NCBI GenBank assembly: GCA_043744275.1
Contig: JAYTUY010000077.1
Location: 1-64,000 of the forward strand
Source of the DNA: JAAFJT01 sp043744275
Lineage (GTDB): Bacteria; Bacteroidota; Bacteroidia; Chitinophagales; Saprospiraceae
Length of the DNA: 64,000 nucleotides
Direction: 5' to 3'
The notes beneath the pieces were generated by a model. That model did not search any database, was not told the DNA's origin, and worked only from the letters and a program-made list of their open reading frames with translations. Each line of letters opens with the position of its first letter. Position 1 is the first letter of the stretch. Shown in pieces: positions 44,430 to 54,317 of this stretch. A program made the position numbers and the translations under genes.

Positions 44430-45106
44430 TGCAATTCGCCGCCAATTTTAGTCAAAATCAATGATTTTTCTTCTTCTTCAAATGCCTTTTTAGCGGCATC
44501 ATGATCAATTTTAATATAGCCAAAGGTATCATAATGACAGCCGATAATGGTATTGCAATGTATAAAATCGGATGCAATAACCGCGTCGTTATAATCCATC
44601 GTGAAATTAGAACCGATTGGTAAAATGGCAAAATCCAAAGGCGGGCAAGTCATTGGAATCAACTGCATATCCAAAGTCAAGGCAGTATCGCCTGAAAAAT
44701 AGAAATTGCCTTCCTCCGTCATGACCACAAAACCTACTGGGTTGCCGCCATAAGTGCCATCGGGCAAACTGCTTGAATGCTGCGCTACTACGCATTTAAT
44801 TTCGCCGAAAGGAAACTCCCAAGTACCGCCTGTATTCATGGGGTGGGTATTTTCAACGCCTTTATTTTTAAGCCATTGAGCGATTTCCCAATTCGCTACG
44901 ACAGTGCATTTGGTGCGGTTAGCGATGCGTTCGGCATCAGCAATGTGGTCGAAATGACCGTGCGAAATGAACATAAAATCGCATGGAATGGCATCAATAT
45001 CTACTTCATGGGCTAATTCGTTGCCTGAAATGAAGGGGTCGAAAAGGAGGTTTAACTCACCTACTGAAATGCCAAAACAAGAGTGTCCGTAATATTTAAT
45101 GGTCAT
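44420..45106 (-). CDS. UPF0173 metal-dependent hydrolase
   Basis: 228 residues, metallo-beta-lactamase fold with S-H-G-H-F-D-H and later metal-site residues (F-S-G-D-T-A, G-C-H-Y). The length and Y-Y-G-H-S-C-F start fit the UPF0173 family. It heads a two-gene operon with the hydroxylase-like gene. The substrate is unknown. Confidence 0.92.
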   Translation of the reverse strand: MTIKYYGHSCFGISVGELNLLFDPFISGNELAHEVDIDAIPCDFMFISHGHFDHIADAERIANRTKCTVVANWEIAQWLKNKGVENTHPMNTGGTWEFPFGEIKCVVAQHSSSLPDGTYGGNPVGFVVMTEEGNFYFSGDTALTLDMQLIPMTCPPLDFAILPIGSNFTMDYNDAVIASDFIHCNTIIGCHYDTFGYIKIDHDAAKKAFEEEEKSLILTKIGGELQWS

Positions 45107-45188
45107 AATAATTTAAGTTTTTATCAAAAAATCGGGCAAATATACCGAAACTTTGAGGGTTTCTATTTTAAATTAAAGAGAATTTTTA

Positions 45189-45203
45189 ACCCCCCTCAGT
45201 ATT
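45189..45203 (-). repeat. ACTGAGGGG motif copy, intergenic
   Basis: ACCCCCCTCAGTATT with six Cs, upstream of the UPF0173 gene. Confidence 0.85.
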
Positions 45204-45267
45204 TAAAGCAATTTTACATTTAAAAGGAAAAATATTGAAAATGGGATACGGATTCGTATAAAGAAAT

Positions 45268-45473
45268 AATCGCGGAGCGATTGAATATGAATAACCTTCG
45301 ATGTAATCGGAGGGTCAAAATGAGTGAGTTGCCATAACCGCGAAGCGGTTGAATGTGTAAAATTTCCAATAAATTACTATTTTACATTCAACTGCTCCGC
45401 AGTTATAAACATTCTATTTGGCATTATCCCCCGATTTCATCGAGGGTTATTCACATTCAATCACTCCGTGATT
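45268..45473. repeat. Long imperfect inverted repeat, about 200 bases
   Basis: The left arm (AATCGCGGAGCGATTGAAT ... GCGAAGCGGTTGAATGTG) is matched by the right arm read in reverse, with arms of about 95 bases and a short AT-rich centre. Each arm also contains small hairpins such as ATCGCGGAGCGAT. It occupies most of the 480-base gap before rlmH. Confidence 0.8.
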
Positions 45474-45553
45474 TTCAAGCTATTATTCGTATTGAAAAGC
45501 AAAGCCTTTGACATAAAACACTGATAATCAATTTTTTATGCTCTTCAAATTTG

Positions 45554-45561
45554 TAACTTTG
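45554..45561 (+). promoter_or_regulatory. Candidate -7 box of rlmH
   Basis: TAACTTTG fits TAnnTTTG, 24 bases before the rlmH start. Confidence 0.5.
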
Positions 45562-45585
45562 TTTTTTATTAAAAAAAGATGTCAG

Positions 45586-46056
45586 ATGAAAATAGAATTC
45601 TGGGTGATTGGAAAAACGGATTTTGATTATTTGAAACACGGGATTGCTTTGTACGAAAAGCGATTGAAACATTACGTGCCTTTTGAAATATTGACTATTG
45701 CTGACGTCAAAAACACCCCCCTCAGTATAGAAGCCCTAAAAACGAAAGAAGGGGAAATGATATTGAATAAACTGCAAAAAGATGATTTTTTAATTCTGTT
45801 GGATGAAAAAGGACAACAGAAATCGTCGGTAGAATTGGCTGATTTTTTAGAAAAAAAGCAGATGGATGGAACTAAAAAAATGGTCTTTCAAATTGGTGGC
45901 GCGTTTGGATTTTCTGATGCCATTTATGAAAGAGCGAATATGAAAATGTCACTTTCAAAAATGACATTTTCGCACCAGATGGTTAGATTATTTTTTGTCG
46001 AGCAATTGTATCGCGCTTTTACTATTATTAAAGGTGAGAAGTATCATAATGAGTAA
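45586..46056 (+). CDS. rlmH: 23S rRNA pseudouridine-1915 N3-methyltransferase
   Basis: 156 residues from the ATG at 45586 (M-K-I-E-F-W), the normal family length; the in-frame extension upstream is not part of the family. SPOUT features: L-L-D-E-K-G, I-G-G-A-F-G-F and the terminal R-L-F-F-V-E-Q-L-Y-R-A-F...Y-H. It methylates the pseudouridine in helix 69. A motif copy at 45717 encodes T-P-L-S-I in a surface region. Confidence 0.96.
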   Translation: MKIEFWVIGKTDFDYLKHGIALYEKRLKHYVPFEILTIADVKNTPLSIEALKTKEGEMILNKLQKDDFLILLDEKGQQKSSVELADFLEKKQMDGTKKMVFQIGGAFGFSDAIYERANMKMSLSKMTFSHQMVRLFFVEQLYRAFTIIKGEKYHNE

Positions 46057-46301
46057 ATCTATGATAATTGTTGAATTTGAATAATGTAATATATTGATTT
46101 TCAATTGTTTACATATTATTGAAAATGATTTTGAATTTATATTGCAAGCAGCGTTTTAAGGATTTAAAGCATCAGATGAATAAGTTTTTTTAAATAAAAA
46201 GTTTTGATGAGTACTTTTTTTCTACTTAAAATGGGGTAGGAACAAAATTTGCAAGTAAAGAAATGCGTTTTTGAAATATTTTAAGAGATATAAAGTTAAA
46301 G

Positions 46302-46334
46302 TTTCAAACTAAATCATTCAAATATCTAATTTTG
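46302..46334 (+). promoter_or_regulatory. Promoter of the T9SS type B protein gene
   Basis: TTTC at 46302, a 21-base spacer and TAATTTTG at 46327 fit the phylum consensus, 22 bases before the ATG. The rest of the gap 46057-46301 is AT-rich with no gene seen. Confidence 0.55.
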
Positions 46335-46356
46335 CGAAAACTCTGACCGTTACAAA

Positions 46357-49300
46357 ATGATAAAAAGATTTATTCTCCTTTTTTCTTTATTAGCTGTTTT
46401 TATAACTGATTCTAAAGCTCAAGACCCTGCCCATTCGGATAATGCTTGTTCTGCCAATTTATTTTGTAGCCAAAGTAGATTAAATGGATACGCTAATAAA
46501 ATCCAACTGCCCGATCCGACCAAAATTCCTTACCCCAAACCAAGAGGCTTTTGCGGCACGATGGATGGACCCTCATGGTTTCGATTCGTAGCCAATACTG
46601 CCACACTTGAATTGAAATTTAATTATTTGAATTGTGGCTCAGGTACAAGCGGTTTTCAAGCGGCTATTTTTTCTACAACCGATTGTGCAGATACGGCTGC
46701 GTTTACAATCATTTCTAATTGTATTAATATTACTGGAACAACGGGTACGGGCAACCTATTGGCTAATGGTTTGGTAAGTGGCAATACTTATTATTTGATG
46801 GTTGATGGTTTTAGTGGTAGCCAATGCGATTATAATATTGCCGTCATTCAAGGCACTATTAAAACCGTAAGCTCAGGCGATTTGTCCGCCCCAATTGCAA
46901 TATACGGACCTAAGGATATTTGCAATATGTCGAGCAGTGCTATTTATTCAGTTCCTAAAAATGCCAATGCAACGGGTTATAATTTTTCCATTTCAATCAA
47001 TGGAAACCCCCCAATTGGAGGCACTCAATTAGATAGTTTTTATAAAGTTAATGCTGCTTTTACACCTATTGGATTTGCGACTGTCACAGCCAATTATGTC
47101 AATAATTGCTTTAATGGACCGACTATTACCTTGAATGTGAATATTGGCAATTCAACCAGTATAGATTTGCCACCCATAACTCTCAATTTTGGGCAAAGTA
47201 AAGTGGCTGCTGACTCAACTTTCGCCTACGGACCTACGCCTTTGAACAGCGATGTAACAGATGAGGTTTATTTTTCAAGACCAGACAATACTTTTAGCGG
47301 CTGCGATACGAGTTTTCATATTACGGTGAAACGATTAGCCAAAACCACTGGTGCGAGGGCATATTTTTTAAGACCGGGCGAGACACTCACGCTCGGTGGA
47401 ACGACTTATAGCGTGTCGGCTTCCAATTGTAATATAATCTTAACGGGCAGTGGTGATACCATATATAATGCTGTTCAGACTTATGTGATGACTCCCGCTT
47501 CTCCAAATTTGACTTGTAATAATGTCAGATTGACGGTGAATAAAACGGATTCATGCGCTAATGTGAGGCATTTTAAAACTTATAATTGGTTCACTGTCAA
47601 TGGTTCGGGTTCTTTAGCTCCGTATAGTTCAGGCTCAAATAGCATTTCTACTACAACAGCGGATAGTTTTGTAGTCATTATTAGAGACTCTGTGATTATC
47701 AATGGTAAACCTGAATCGGGTTTTAAAATATACAATGATACAATCAGAAGAAGGGTCACGGGCGTAGGTAGTGCTGATGTACCTGCCCAACCGACCATTA
47801 TTTCAGGCTCACCCAATGTATGCCAAGGCACAACAGTGACCTATAGTTTGAGTACTTCACCACCCAAAGCAGACTCTTTAATATGGTCTGTACTGAGGGG
47901 TAGCGGCACTATTATTTCAGGACAAGGCACTCAATCTATTACAGTGCGATGGTCGGGTACGATTGTAAAAGATACGCTCCGAGTTGTCGGAAAAAATGCT
48001 TGTTTTTCAGGGGCATCGCGCGATTTAGTGGTGAATATTACTAATTTCCCCAATTTTAATGCAGGAGCGGATGCCATTATTTGTGGTACTGCTACAACTT
48101 TGAATGCCGTGAGTGGCGGCGGTACAGGCAATTGGACAAATGCAGTTGGTAATCCAAGCACTGCATCTTTTCAAAATGCCGCGTCTGCGACTTCTCAAGT
48201 GACGACGACAAATTCAGGCATTTATAGATTGATTTGGAATGAAACGAAAGGCAGTTGTTCCATTTCAGATACAGTGGCTATTACATTTAATCCAGTTCCG
48301 CAAGTAACCGCGGGCAGCTTAAAAGATAGTTGCAATACTTCAAGAACGCAGGCTTTTGCTCGATTCAATGTGTCGGGCGGTGCTGCTCCTGTCAATGTTT
48401 ATTTCGGTGGCACTAATAATATAGCGGGTACAGTTACCAATGGGCAGTTTCAATCAGTTGGTTTTACGCCAGGTAATTATTCTTTCGATGTGCGAGATGT
48501 GAATAATTGCTCTCCTGCTACATCCGTACAAGGCACTCAGGCATGTATCGCGTGTACGACAAACGCTGGTTCTATGCAAGCAGGTAATTTATCCATCTGC
48601 GAAGGTGATTCAGCACGGGCTATTTATCTGGGTGGTTCAACTTTAGAGCCTGATGATACATTGCATTTTGTACTCCATACCAGCGACCCTAAAACGGGTA
48701 TTATTGCCCGCAGCAAGACGCCAGTTTTTGGTTTTCAAGCAGGTATGAGCTATGAAACGGTTTACTATATTTCAGCAGTGGCGGGCAATAAAACTGCAAC
48801 AGGTGCAGATGTCACAGACTTCTGTTACAGCAGTTCAACAGCTCGTTTGATACAAGTTGTTTTCCATAAAAAACCAACGGCTGTTATGGCGGTGGTGGAT
48901 TCTAATTTATGCAGCGGCAATTGTTCAGTCATTAATTTTACATTAACGGGGCGTTCGCCTTATATTGTTTCTGCCAAATTATCTGACCCTACTTCAAGAG
49001 ATACATCGTTCAATTTTATCAATAATGCTTCTGCAATCACCTATTGCCCTACAAAAAATACGGCTTTTAGGTTGTTTTCAATCAAAGATGCGAATAATTG
49101 TACTGATTCAGTTAATGTGAATAGAACCGTCAATTTTACTGTTTCACAACCTGTGAATGCAGGTAAAGATTCAACTCTGACGGTTTGTAGTGGCATAGAT
49201 ACCACCATGATTTTGCCTCTTTTACTGAGGGGGGGCAATGTAGGCGGCACTTGGTCAGAAACCTCAGCAACCCCCTCAGTAGGCGGAGCATTTAATGCTA

Positions 49301-51195
49301 CTTTAGCAACTTTTCGCACGCGCAACCAAGCAGCAGGCATTTATAAATTTAGATATATTGTCAGACCTTTAGCAGGCTCTGCTTGTCCGCCTGATACGGC
49401 ATTTATCATGGTCAATATTCAAGCAAGACCTAAAGCAGATGCAGGACCTGATGCCATCATTGATTGTTTCAATCCAATCATTATGATAGGCGGCAATACG
49501 CCTGTGGGCAATAATATTACCATTCAATGGTCGAGTTTAAAAGGAAATCTAAGCGGTAATGCCCCTCAACAAGAGGTGAGCCAAGCCGATACCTATATTA
49601 TTTCAGCGACTTCAAATGGTTGTACATCACGAGATTCGGTGGTGGTAACCATTGATACCATCGCACCAAGAGCAGTCATTCAACCTATAAGAGACAGCTT
49701 AACTTGCCTTCGCGACACCATCACTTTGGATGGTTCGGCTTCATCGCCTTCGGGTATCGTCTATCTTTGGGCTTTCAACGGTGCGCCTTTTGATGCCAAT
49801 CCGACGACTGTTGCGAGCTTCGGTGGTACATATGAATTGGGTGTTATCAAAACTTCAAACGGTTGTATTTCTACTCAAACTATTGAGGTTAAAGAAAATA
49901 GAACCAATCCCACCGTCTTTATTGAGCAACCTAAAAAGTTGAACTGTAGAGATACGATTGTTTCATTGAATGCTTTGTCTTCTTCAAATGGTGCGGCTTA
50001 TACTTTCAAATGGACTTCTCAGGAGCGTGGGCATTTCAAATCAGATTCGACGACCTTAGAGCCTAAAGTAGATAGTTCAGGACTATATAAATTGGTCATT
50101 AAAGATAAACGCAATGGTTGTTCAGATTCAGCATCTATACGAGTCATTAGGGAAGTGGACGTGCCAGTTGCCAATGCTTTTGTAGATGATTCTTTGGATT
50201 GTTACCATAAAACAGTGAATTTGAGCGCGCGCGGCTCTACCTTAGGCGTAGGTTTAACGTATGAGTGGATTGCTAATCCTGGGCGCATTGTTTCAGGTGA
50301 AACGAGCCTTAGTGCAGTTGCTGACGAACCGGGCATGTATTATTTCATAGCTAAAAATGAAAGAACAGGCTGTGCGGCAATTGATTCAGTGGCTGTATTC
50401 AGAAATGAAAAACGTCCTGAATCCATTAATTTCACCACTAAAAAACCGGCTTGCTATGGCGAGCAAAACGGGTCACTCACAATCAGTAGCACTGTTGGCG
50501 GGACTTCGCCGTACCTCTATTCTTTAGATGGAAAAGTTTATACCACGCGCAAAGCTTTCACCAATTTGAATGCTGGGCAGTATAAACTTTATGTGCAAGA
50601 TGCCAGCGGTTGTGTTTTAGATTCGACATTTAATATCAGTCAAGATAGACAAATTGGCGTTTCGATGGGGCTTGATACCACCATCAAATTAGGTGATAGC
50701 ATTCTCCTCGTCGTCGGTGTCAATTCGCCCAATATTAAGCGGGTGATTTGGTCAAGTTATACTGATTCGCTTTGTGCAAAAGATTCTGCTTGTTTGCAAC
50801 AATGGGTCAGACCTGTTCGCCAAACCACTTATAAAGTCACCGTGAGAGACACTGCAGGCTGCAAAGCAACAGGCAGCGTCACTATTTCCATCAATAAAAC
50901 GCGCCCTGTTTTTATGGCGAATGTCTTTTCTCCAAACAACGATGGCAACAATGATATTTTCATGGTTCATGGTAGCCAAGTCGTCAAAATCATCAAGCGA
51001 TTCCAAGTTTTTGACCGTTGGGGCGAAAGAGTTTCTGATTTCCAAAACTTCAAACCCGATAATCCTGCCTTCGGATGGGATGGTAAATTCAACGGTAAAG
51101 ATGTGCAAGCTGGCGTTTATCCTTATTACGTCGAAGTAGAATATTTGGATGGCGCGGTTGAATTGATTGAGGGTAGTATTACTTTGATGCGGTAG
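46357..51195 (+). CDS. Large secreted protein with T9SS type B sorting domain
   Basis: 1612 residues with a signal peptide (about 1-21). Ig/PKD-like beta-sandwich repeats run through the body (many V-D-S-...-C and G-T-W/G-N-W turns). The C-terminal gliding-motility-type domain (about 1525-1612) has F-S-P-N-N-D-G-N-N-D-I, F-D-R-W-G-E and ends S-I-T-L-M-R. Such proteins are exported and attached by the type IX system; an adhesin role is inference. Three motif copies are in frame: V-L-R-G-S (47892), L-L-R-G-G (49226) and T-P-S-V-G (49271), the last two an inverted pair 45 bases apart. Confidence 0.9.
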   Translation: MIKRFILLFSLLAVFITDSKAQDPAHSDNACSANLFCSQSRLNGYANKIQLPDPTKIPYPKPRGFCGTMDGPSWFRFVANTATLELKFNYLNCGSGTSGFQAAIFSTTDCADTAAFTIISNCINITGTTGTGNLLANGLVSGNTYYLMVDGFSGSQCDYNIAVIQGTIKTVSSGDLSAPIAIYGPKDICNMSSSAIYSVPKNANATGYNFSISINGNPPIGGTQLDSFYKVNAAFTPIGFATVTANYVNNCFNGPTITLNVNIGNSTSIDLPPITLNFGQSKVAADSTFAYGPTPLNSDVTDEVYFSRPDNTFSGCDTSFHITVKRLAKTTGARAYFLRPGETLTLGGTTYSVSASNCNIILTGSGDTIYNAVQTYVMTPASPNLTCNNVRLTVNKTDSCANVRHFKTYNWFTVNGSGSLAPYSSGSNSISTTTADSFVVIIRDSVIINGKPESGFKIYNDTIRRRVTGVGSADVPAQPTIISGSPNVCQGTTVTYSLSTSPPKADSLIWSVLRGSGTIISGQGTQSITVRWSGTIVKDTLRVVGKNACFSGASRDLVVNITNFPNFNAGADAIICGTATTLNAVSGGGTGNWTNAVGNPSTASFQNAASATSQVTTTNSGIYRLIWNETKGSCSISDTVAITFNPVPQVTAGSLKDSCNTSRTQAFARFNVSGGAAPVNVYFGGTNNIAGTVTNGQFQSVGFTPGNYSFDVRDVNNCSPATSVQGTQACIACTTNAGSMQAGNLSICEGDSARAIYLGGSTLEPDDTLHFVLHTSDPKTGIIARSKTPVFGFQAGMSYETVYYISAVAGNKTATGADVTDFCYSSSTARLIQVVFHKKPTAVMAVVDSNLCSGNCSVINFTLTGRSPYIVSAKLSDPTSRDTSFNFINNASAITYCPTKNTAFRLFSIKDANNCTDSVNVNRTVNFTVSQPVNAGKDSTLTVCSGIDTTMILPLLLRGGNVGGTWSETSATPSVGGAFNATLATFRTRNQAAGIYKFRYIVRPLAGSACPPDTAFIMVNIQARPKADAGPDAIIDCFNPIIMIGGNTPVGNNITIQWSSLKGNLSGNAPQQEVSQADTYIISATSNGCTSRDSVVVTIDTIAPRAVIQPIRDSLTCLRDTITLDGSASSPSGIVYLWAFNGAPFDANPTTVASFGGTYELGVIKTSNGCISTQTIEVKENRTNPTVFIEQPKKLNCRDTIVSLNALSSSNGAAYTFKWTSQERGHFKSDSTTLEPKVDSSGLYKLVIKDKRNGCSDSASIRVIREVDVPVANAFVDDSLDCYHKTVNLSARGSTLGVGLTYEWIANPGRIVSGETSLSAVADEPGMYYFIAKNERTGCAAIDSVAVFRNEKRPESINFTTKKPACYGEQNGSLTISSTVGGTSPYLYSLDGKVYTTRKAFTNLNAGQYKLYVQDASGCVLDSTFNISQDRQIGVSMGLDTTIKLGDSILLVVGVNSPNIKRVIWSSYTDSLCAKDSACLQQWVRPVRQTTYKVTVRDTAGCKATGSVTISINKTRPVFMANVFSPNNDGNNDIFMVHGSQVVKIIKRFQVFDRWGERVSDFQNFKPDNPAFGWDGKFNGKDVQAGVYPYYVEVEYLDGAVELIEGSITLMR

Positions 51196-51196
51196 A

Positions 51197-51211
51197 GACC
51201 CCCTCAGTATT
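51197..51211 (-). repeat. ACTGAGGGG motif copy after the T9SS type B gene
   Basis: GACCCCCTCAGTATT, directly after the stop. The sequence around it recurs at 54280 and 58389. Confidence 0.85.
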
Positions 51212-51237
51212 TAGGCAATATTTCATGTATTTTAAAT

Positions 51238-51277
51238 AAAAAAAAGCGGCGAAACTTGTATGTTTCGCCGCTTTTTT
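51238..51277. terminator. Terminator between convergent genes
   Basis: AAAAGCGGCGAAAC pairs with GTTTCGCCGCTTTT around TTGTAT; T- and A-runs on both sides. Confidence 0.9.
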
Positions 51278-51301
51278 AAAATACTTTCTACTGTAATGCC
51301 T

Positions 51302-51904
51302 TTAAAATTTATAGAATTTTGTATAAAAAACGCCTTTCGTAATACTAAAGGTATCAGGAAGCCCTTGTAACCCTTTAAGTTCAATTTTATAATGTGCTTC
51401 AAATATGCCTTTCAACTCTCCTGTTTTGTCATTATAATCTGTTATCTCTAAAAAACTATTCTTTTCATTATTGAGAACATATTTTCCTGCTAACACATCT
51501 GAATCGCTACTATAAAGCCAATACTGTGAAAAAGCTAGACGTTTAATATTTTCAAAAGAACTTTTAGGATTCTGATCGTTGCCACCCATAGGATAAACAC
51601 CTTTATTAGGAGGGTATTTCAAATTACTAAATCCAATTGATTCTCTCAAATAGTTTGATTTATCATCAGTAAATCTTCTAATGACAATACCATAAACTGA
51701 ATCTTTGTAAAGTGCGGCAATTTTAGTTACATGTCTCTTTTCTAAAAAACCGATTGTATCTGCATTCTTACCAGATATTAAAAAATTGACATTTCCCCAA
51801 TGCTGCGTCAATTCATAAGTTGTTTGAATATCAATTGTAATATCTTTTTTTCTGCATCCTAAAAATATTAATAATATCAAACTCACACTAAAAATAAATT
51901 TCAT
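51302..51904 (-). CDS. Lipoprotein, unknown
   Basis: 200 residues. The signal ends I-F-L-G-C, a lipobox. No family is recognised. It lies downstream of the metalloprotease gene on the same strand, 60 bases apart. The gene is AT-rich and lacks the window-wide motif, like its neighbour. Confidence 0.7.
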   Translation of the reverse strand: MKFIFSVSLILLIFLGCRKKDITIDIQTTYELTQHWGNVNFLISGKNADTIGFLEKRHVTKIAALYKDSVYGIVIRRFTDDKSNYLRESIGFSNLKYPPNKGVYPMGGNDQNPKSSFENIKRLAFSQYWLYSSDSDVLAGKYVLNNEKNSFLEITDYNDKTGELKGIFEAHYKIELKGLQGLPDTFSITKGVFYTKFYKF

Positions 51905-51964
51905 TTTTCAATTTATTTTAACTCAATTAATTAAATAAATTTTAAAGACATAAATTAACATATT

Positions 51965-53890
51965 TTAATGGATTATAGAAACTCTTTTATTAATTGTAAT
52001 ATCTCCAATTTTCAAGCTTAAATTATACAAACCTGATGCTATATTTGAGGAGTTTATATCAATAATATTTCTACCTTTTTCTATGGATAATCGCTTTTGG
52101 TTGTAAATACTTACACCTGTATTAGATATTAATTCAATATCAATTACTTGCGATTTTTCAAAATTCAATTCAATATTTATTAAATCTTTAGATGGATTCG
52201 GGAAAACTTTGATTTCGTCACTTAATGAAATTTCTACTTTAGATTGCATGAGAATATTATCAGATTCTCCTTCTCTTAAAAACATACCCCCTGAAGGTAC
52301 AATGGTTGTATAATATTCCGCAGAATAAAAAGTGTTATTACTCTGCTGTGCAACATATAGATATAATATAACTGGGTCATCTGTATTAGCTGTAACATCA
52401 ATTAGATTACTTCCTCCCAAATTAGAGCCTAAATAATTAAATGTTGATCCCCCATCATAGCTTGCTTCCCAATGATAAAATATATCAGTTCCATAGCCAC
52501 AAGTTACTATAGCCTCATACGTATTAGTGCTATTTGTAGGAACAGATGTAGGACCGCTTATGAATGTTGATAAATTGTTATAATCCGTAAAATTGGCTAT
52601 AGTGCTATAAGTATTTGTTATTCGTTGAGCATTGTTATTTCGAGCAGTTCCAGTAGGTTTACCATATATAGTTTTCGAAGGGTTAGAGAAATTTTGTAAC
52701 TTAATGTTACCATCATTACCACTTACAGCAGTTTGAAAAGTGCGAGAAGTAAAAGCGTTGGGTTTAGCCGTAAATATAAATGCATAATTATCATAATCAT
52801 AATCTTCCCCATAGCAACCACTACTGGTGGGAAATAAAGAACACCTTTGATGACTACATGAAAACAAGTGCCCTATTTCATGAGAAAAAATAGCTCCACC
52901 TAAATCTACTAACATTATCATATAGCTTTTAGGCTTTAATGGAAATTCAATATTACCAAAAGATAACCCTCCTCTGCCTTGAATATAATTTGATCTATTA
53001 ATAGCTGTATCAACAAACATAACAATAATATCAGCTTGATAACTATTGCGAAGATTATCAATTCTTGAACCTGATGTATTCCCTTCCGTTGAAATTAAAG
53101 TCAAATCCTTGGCTATAGGTATTATACTTGGGTCATTAGGGTCTGTTTCACTTTCTCTAAAAGGCAATTCAACAGCACCCGCTAACATGAGACCTGGCTT
53201 ATTTATACCAGAATTTACCATTGCTTGGTTGAACCAATTGACATAGCTATTAGCATGTGCATTTATATCCCCAATATAGTTCTTAGCTCTAGTAGAAAAC
53301 AATGTTAATACTCTTACACTTTCTCTTTGAGAGCAAATATCTTCCCGCATTGCTGCTGATTCCGACTCACTTACATTAGTAGTGTTGGTCAATTCTTGAG
53401 GGATTACACAGAGTGAATTTTCAACATCCATTTTTTTAAAAAAAATATGAAATCCTTCTCCCAAAGGCAGTATGTTATAATTATTTTTTTCATAAACGAG
53501 GTCTCCTCGATAATGACCATTACTGTACAATAAGTTTATATATCCAAAACCATCAGTAGAATCAATCTTTCCATTCCAAATAAATCCACCCTCTTTAAGC
53601 CTTTCAAAATGAGCTAATTTAAACCTAAGATTCAAATTTGTACCTGGTATTTTTATCTTAATTTTTCCTTTAGATTGGAGTTTTCTAATATCGTTTACTT
53701 TAACAATGACAGAAGTAAAGCTAACAATATCGCTAATACCTCTTTTTTTTATTTGATTTAACTTATCTTTTATGCCATCATTTAACTGAGTTTCCTTATA
53801 GGTTTGAAATAGTTCTTGAGCATCTAATCGAATATAGAAAAATGGATTTAAAAATAAAAAAAGCAAAACAACTAAGGTATTTGTTTTCAT
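51965..53890 (-). CDS. Secreted M12B-like zinc metalloprotease with T9SS type A domain
   Basis: 641 residues with a signal peptide (about 1-24). The zinc site H-E-I-G-H-L-F-S-C-S-H is of the metzincin form HExxHxxxxxH; the preceding part looks reprolysin-like (V-L-T-L-F-S-T-R-A-K, D-I-I-V-M-F-V-D). The C-terminal 75 residues form a type A sorting domain (V-F-P-N-P-S-K-D ... I-N-K-R-V-S-I-I-H). It should be exported by the type IX system and act outside the cell. There is no motif copy, and the codon use is more AT-rich than the neighbours, which suggests later acquisition. Confidence 0.9.
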   Translation of the reverse strand: MKTNTLVVLLFLFLNPFFYIRLDAQELFQTYKETQLNDGIKDKLNQIKKRGISDIVSFTSVIVKVNDIRKLQSKGKIKIKIPGTNLNLRFKLAHFERLKEGGFIWNGKIDSTDGFGYINLLYSNGHYRGDLVYEKNNYNILPLGEGFHIFFKKMDVENSLCVIPQELTNTTNVSESESAAMREDICSQRESVRVLTLFSTRAKNYIGDINAHANSYVNWFNQAMVNSGINKPGLMLAGAVELPFRESETDPNDPSIIPIAKDLTLISTEGNTSGSRIDNLRNSYQADIIVMFVDTAINRSNYIQGRGGLSFGNIEFPLKPKSYMIMLVDLGGAIFSHEIGHLFSCSHQRCSLFPTSSGCYGEDYDYDNYAFIFTAKPNAFTSRTFQTAVSGNDGNIKLQNFSNPSKTIYGKPTGTARNNNAQRITNTYSTIANFTDYNNLSTFISGPTSVPTNSTNTYEAIVTCGYGTDIFYHWEASYDGGSTFNYLGSNLGGSNLIDVTANTDDPVILYLYVAQQSNNTFYSAEYYTTIVPSGGMFLREGESDNILMQSKVEISLSDEIKVFPNPSKDLINIELNFEKSQVIDIELISNTGVSIYNQKRLSIEKGRNIIDINSSNIASGLYNLSLKIGDITINKRVSIIH

Positions 53891-54022
53891 AATTAAAAAA
53901 TTTTAAATTTGTGAAATAATAAAAATTTTAAACTTGCCCTTGACTTGTCGCGAGCAAGCAAAGGGTTTTTATTTTGTACAGCGTTAAAACGCCATGACAA
54001 TTCGTATGTCTTATAAAAATTA

Positions 54023-54079
54023 CGAGAAGATGAAGATGAAGATGAAGATGAAGATGAAGATGAAGATGAAGATGAAGAT
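54023..54079. repeat. GAAGAT hexanucleotide repeat
   Basis: About nine GAAGAT/GATGAA units upstream of the metalloprotease gene. The rest of the 53891-54317 gap has no clear gene. Confidence 0.9.
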
Positions 54080-54279
54080 GAACTTCGAAGCCGCATCCAT
54101 AATAAATCTCGTGTTAAATACTTGTTAATGCAAACATAGGTTCTTGTTTTTAATAATGCAAGTTTTATTTCGCATACAAAAACATTTTTTTTTTACATAT
54201 AATTGCATTGCAGCAAAAGGCATGTAGTAGATGCCATTCTCATTGTAAGAATAGTACGCTTGACTGTGTGAATGAAAGC

Positions 54280-54291
54280 ACCCCTCGTATT
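54280..54291 (-). repeat. Decayed motif copy with shared 3' flank
   Basis: ACCCCTCGTATT lacks the A of CTCAG. The next bases (GTATTTAGGCAATATTT) are identical to those after the T9SS type B gene at 51207. Confidence 0.6.
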
Positions 54292-54317
54292 TAGGCAATA
54301 TTTTAGGAAAATATAAA

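Noticed and set aside
53893..54096. A poly-serine ORF on the minus strand
   Set aside because: It is the translation of the GAAGAT repeat, with no start signal or plausible protein composition.
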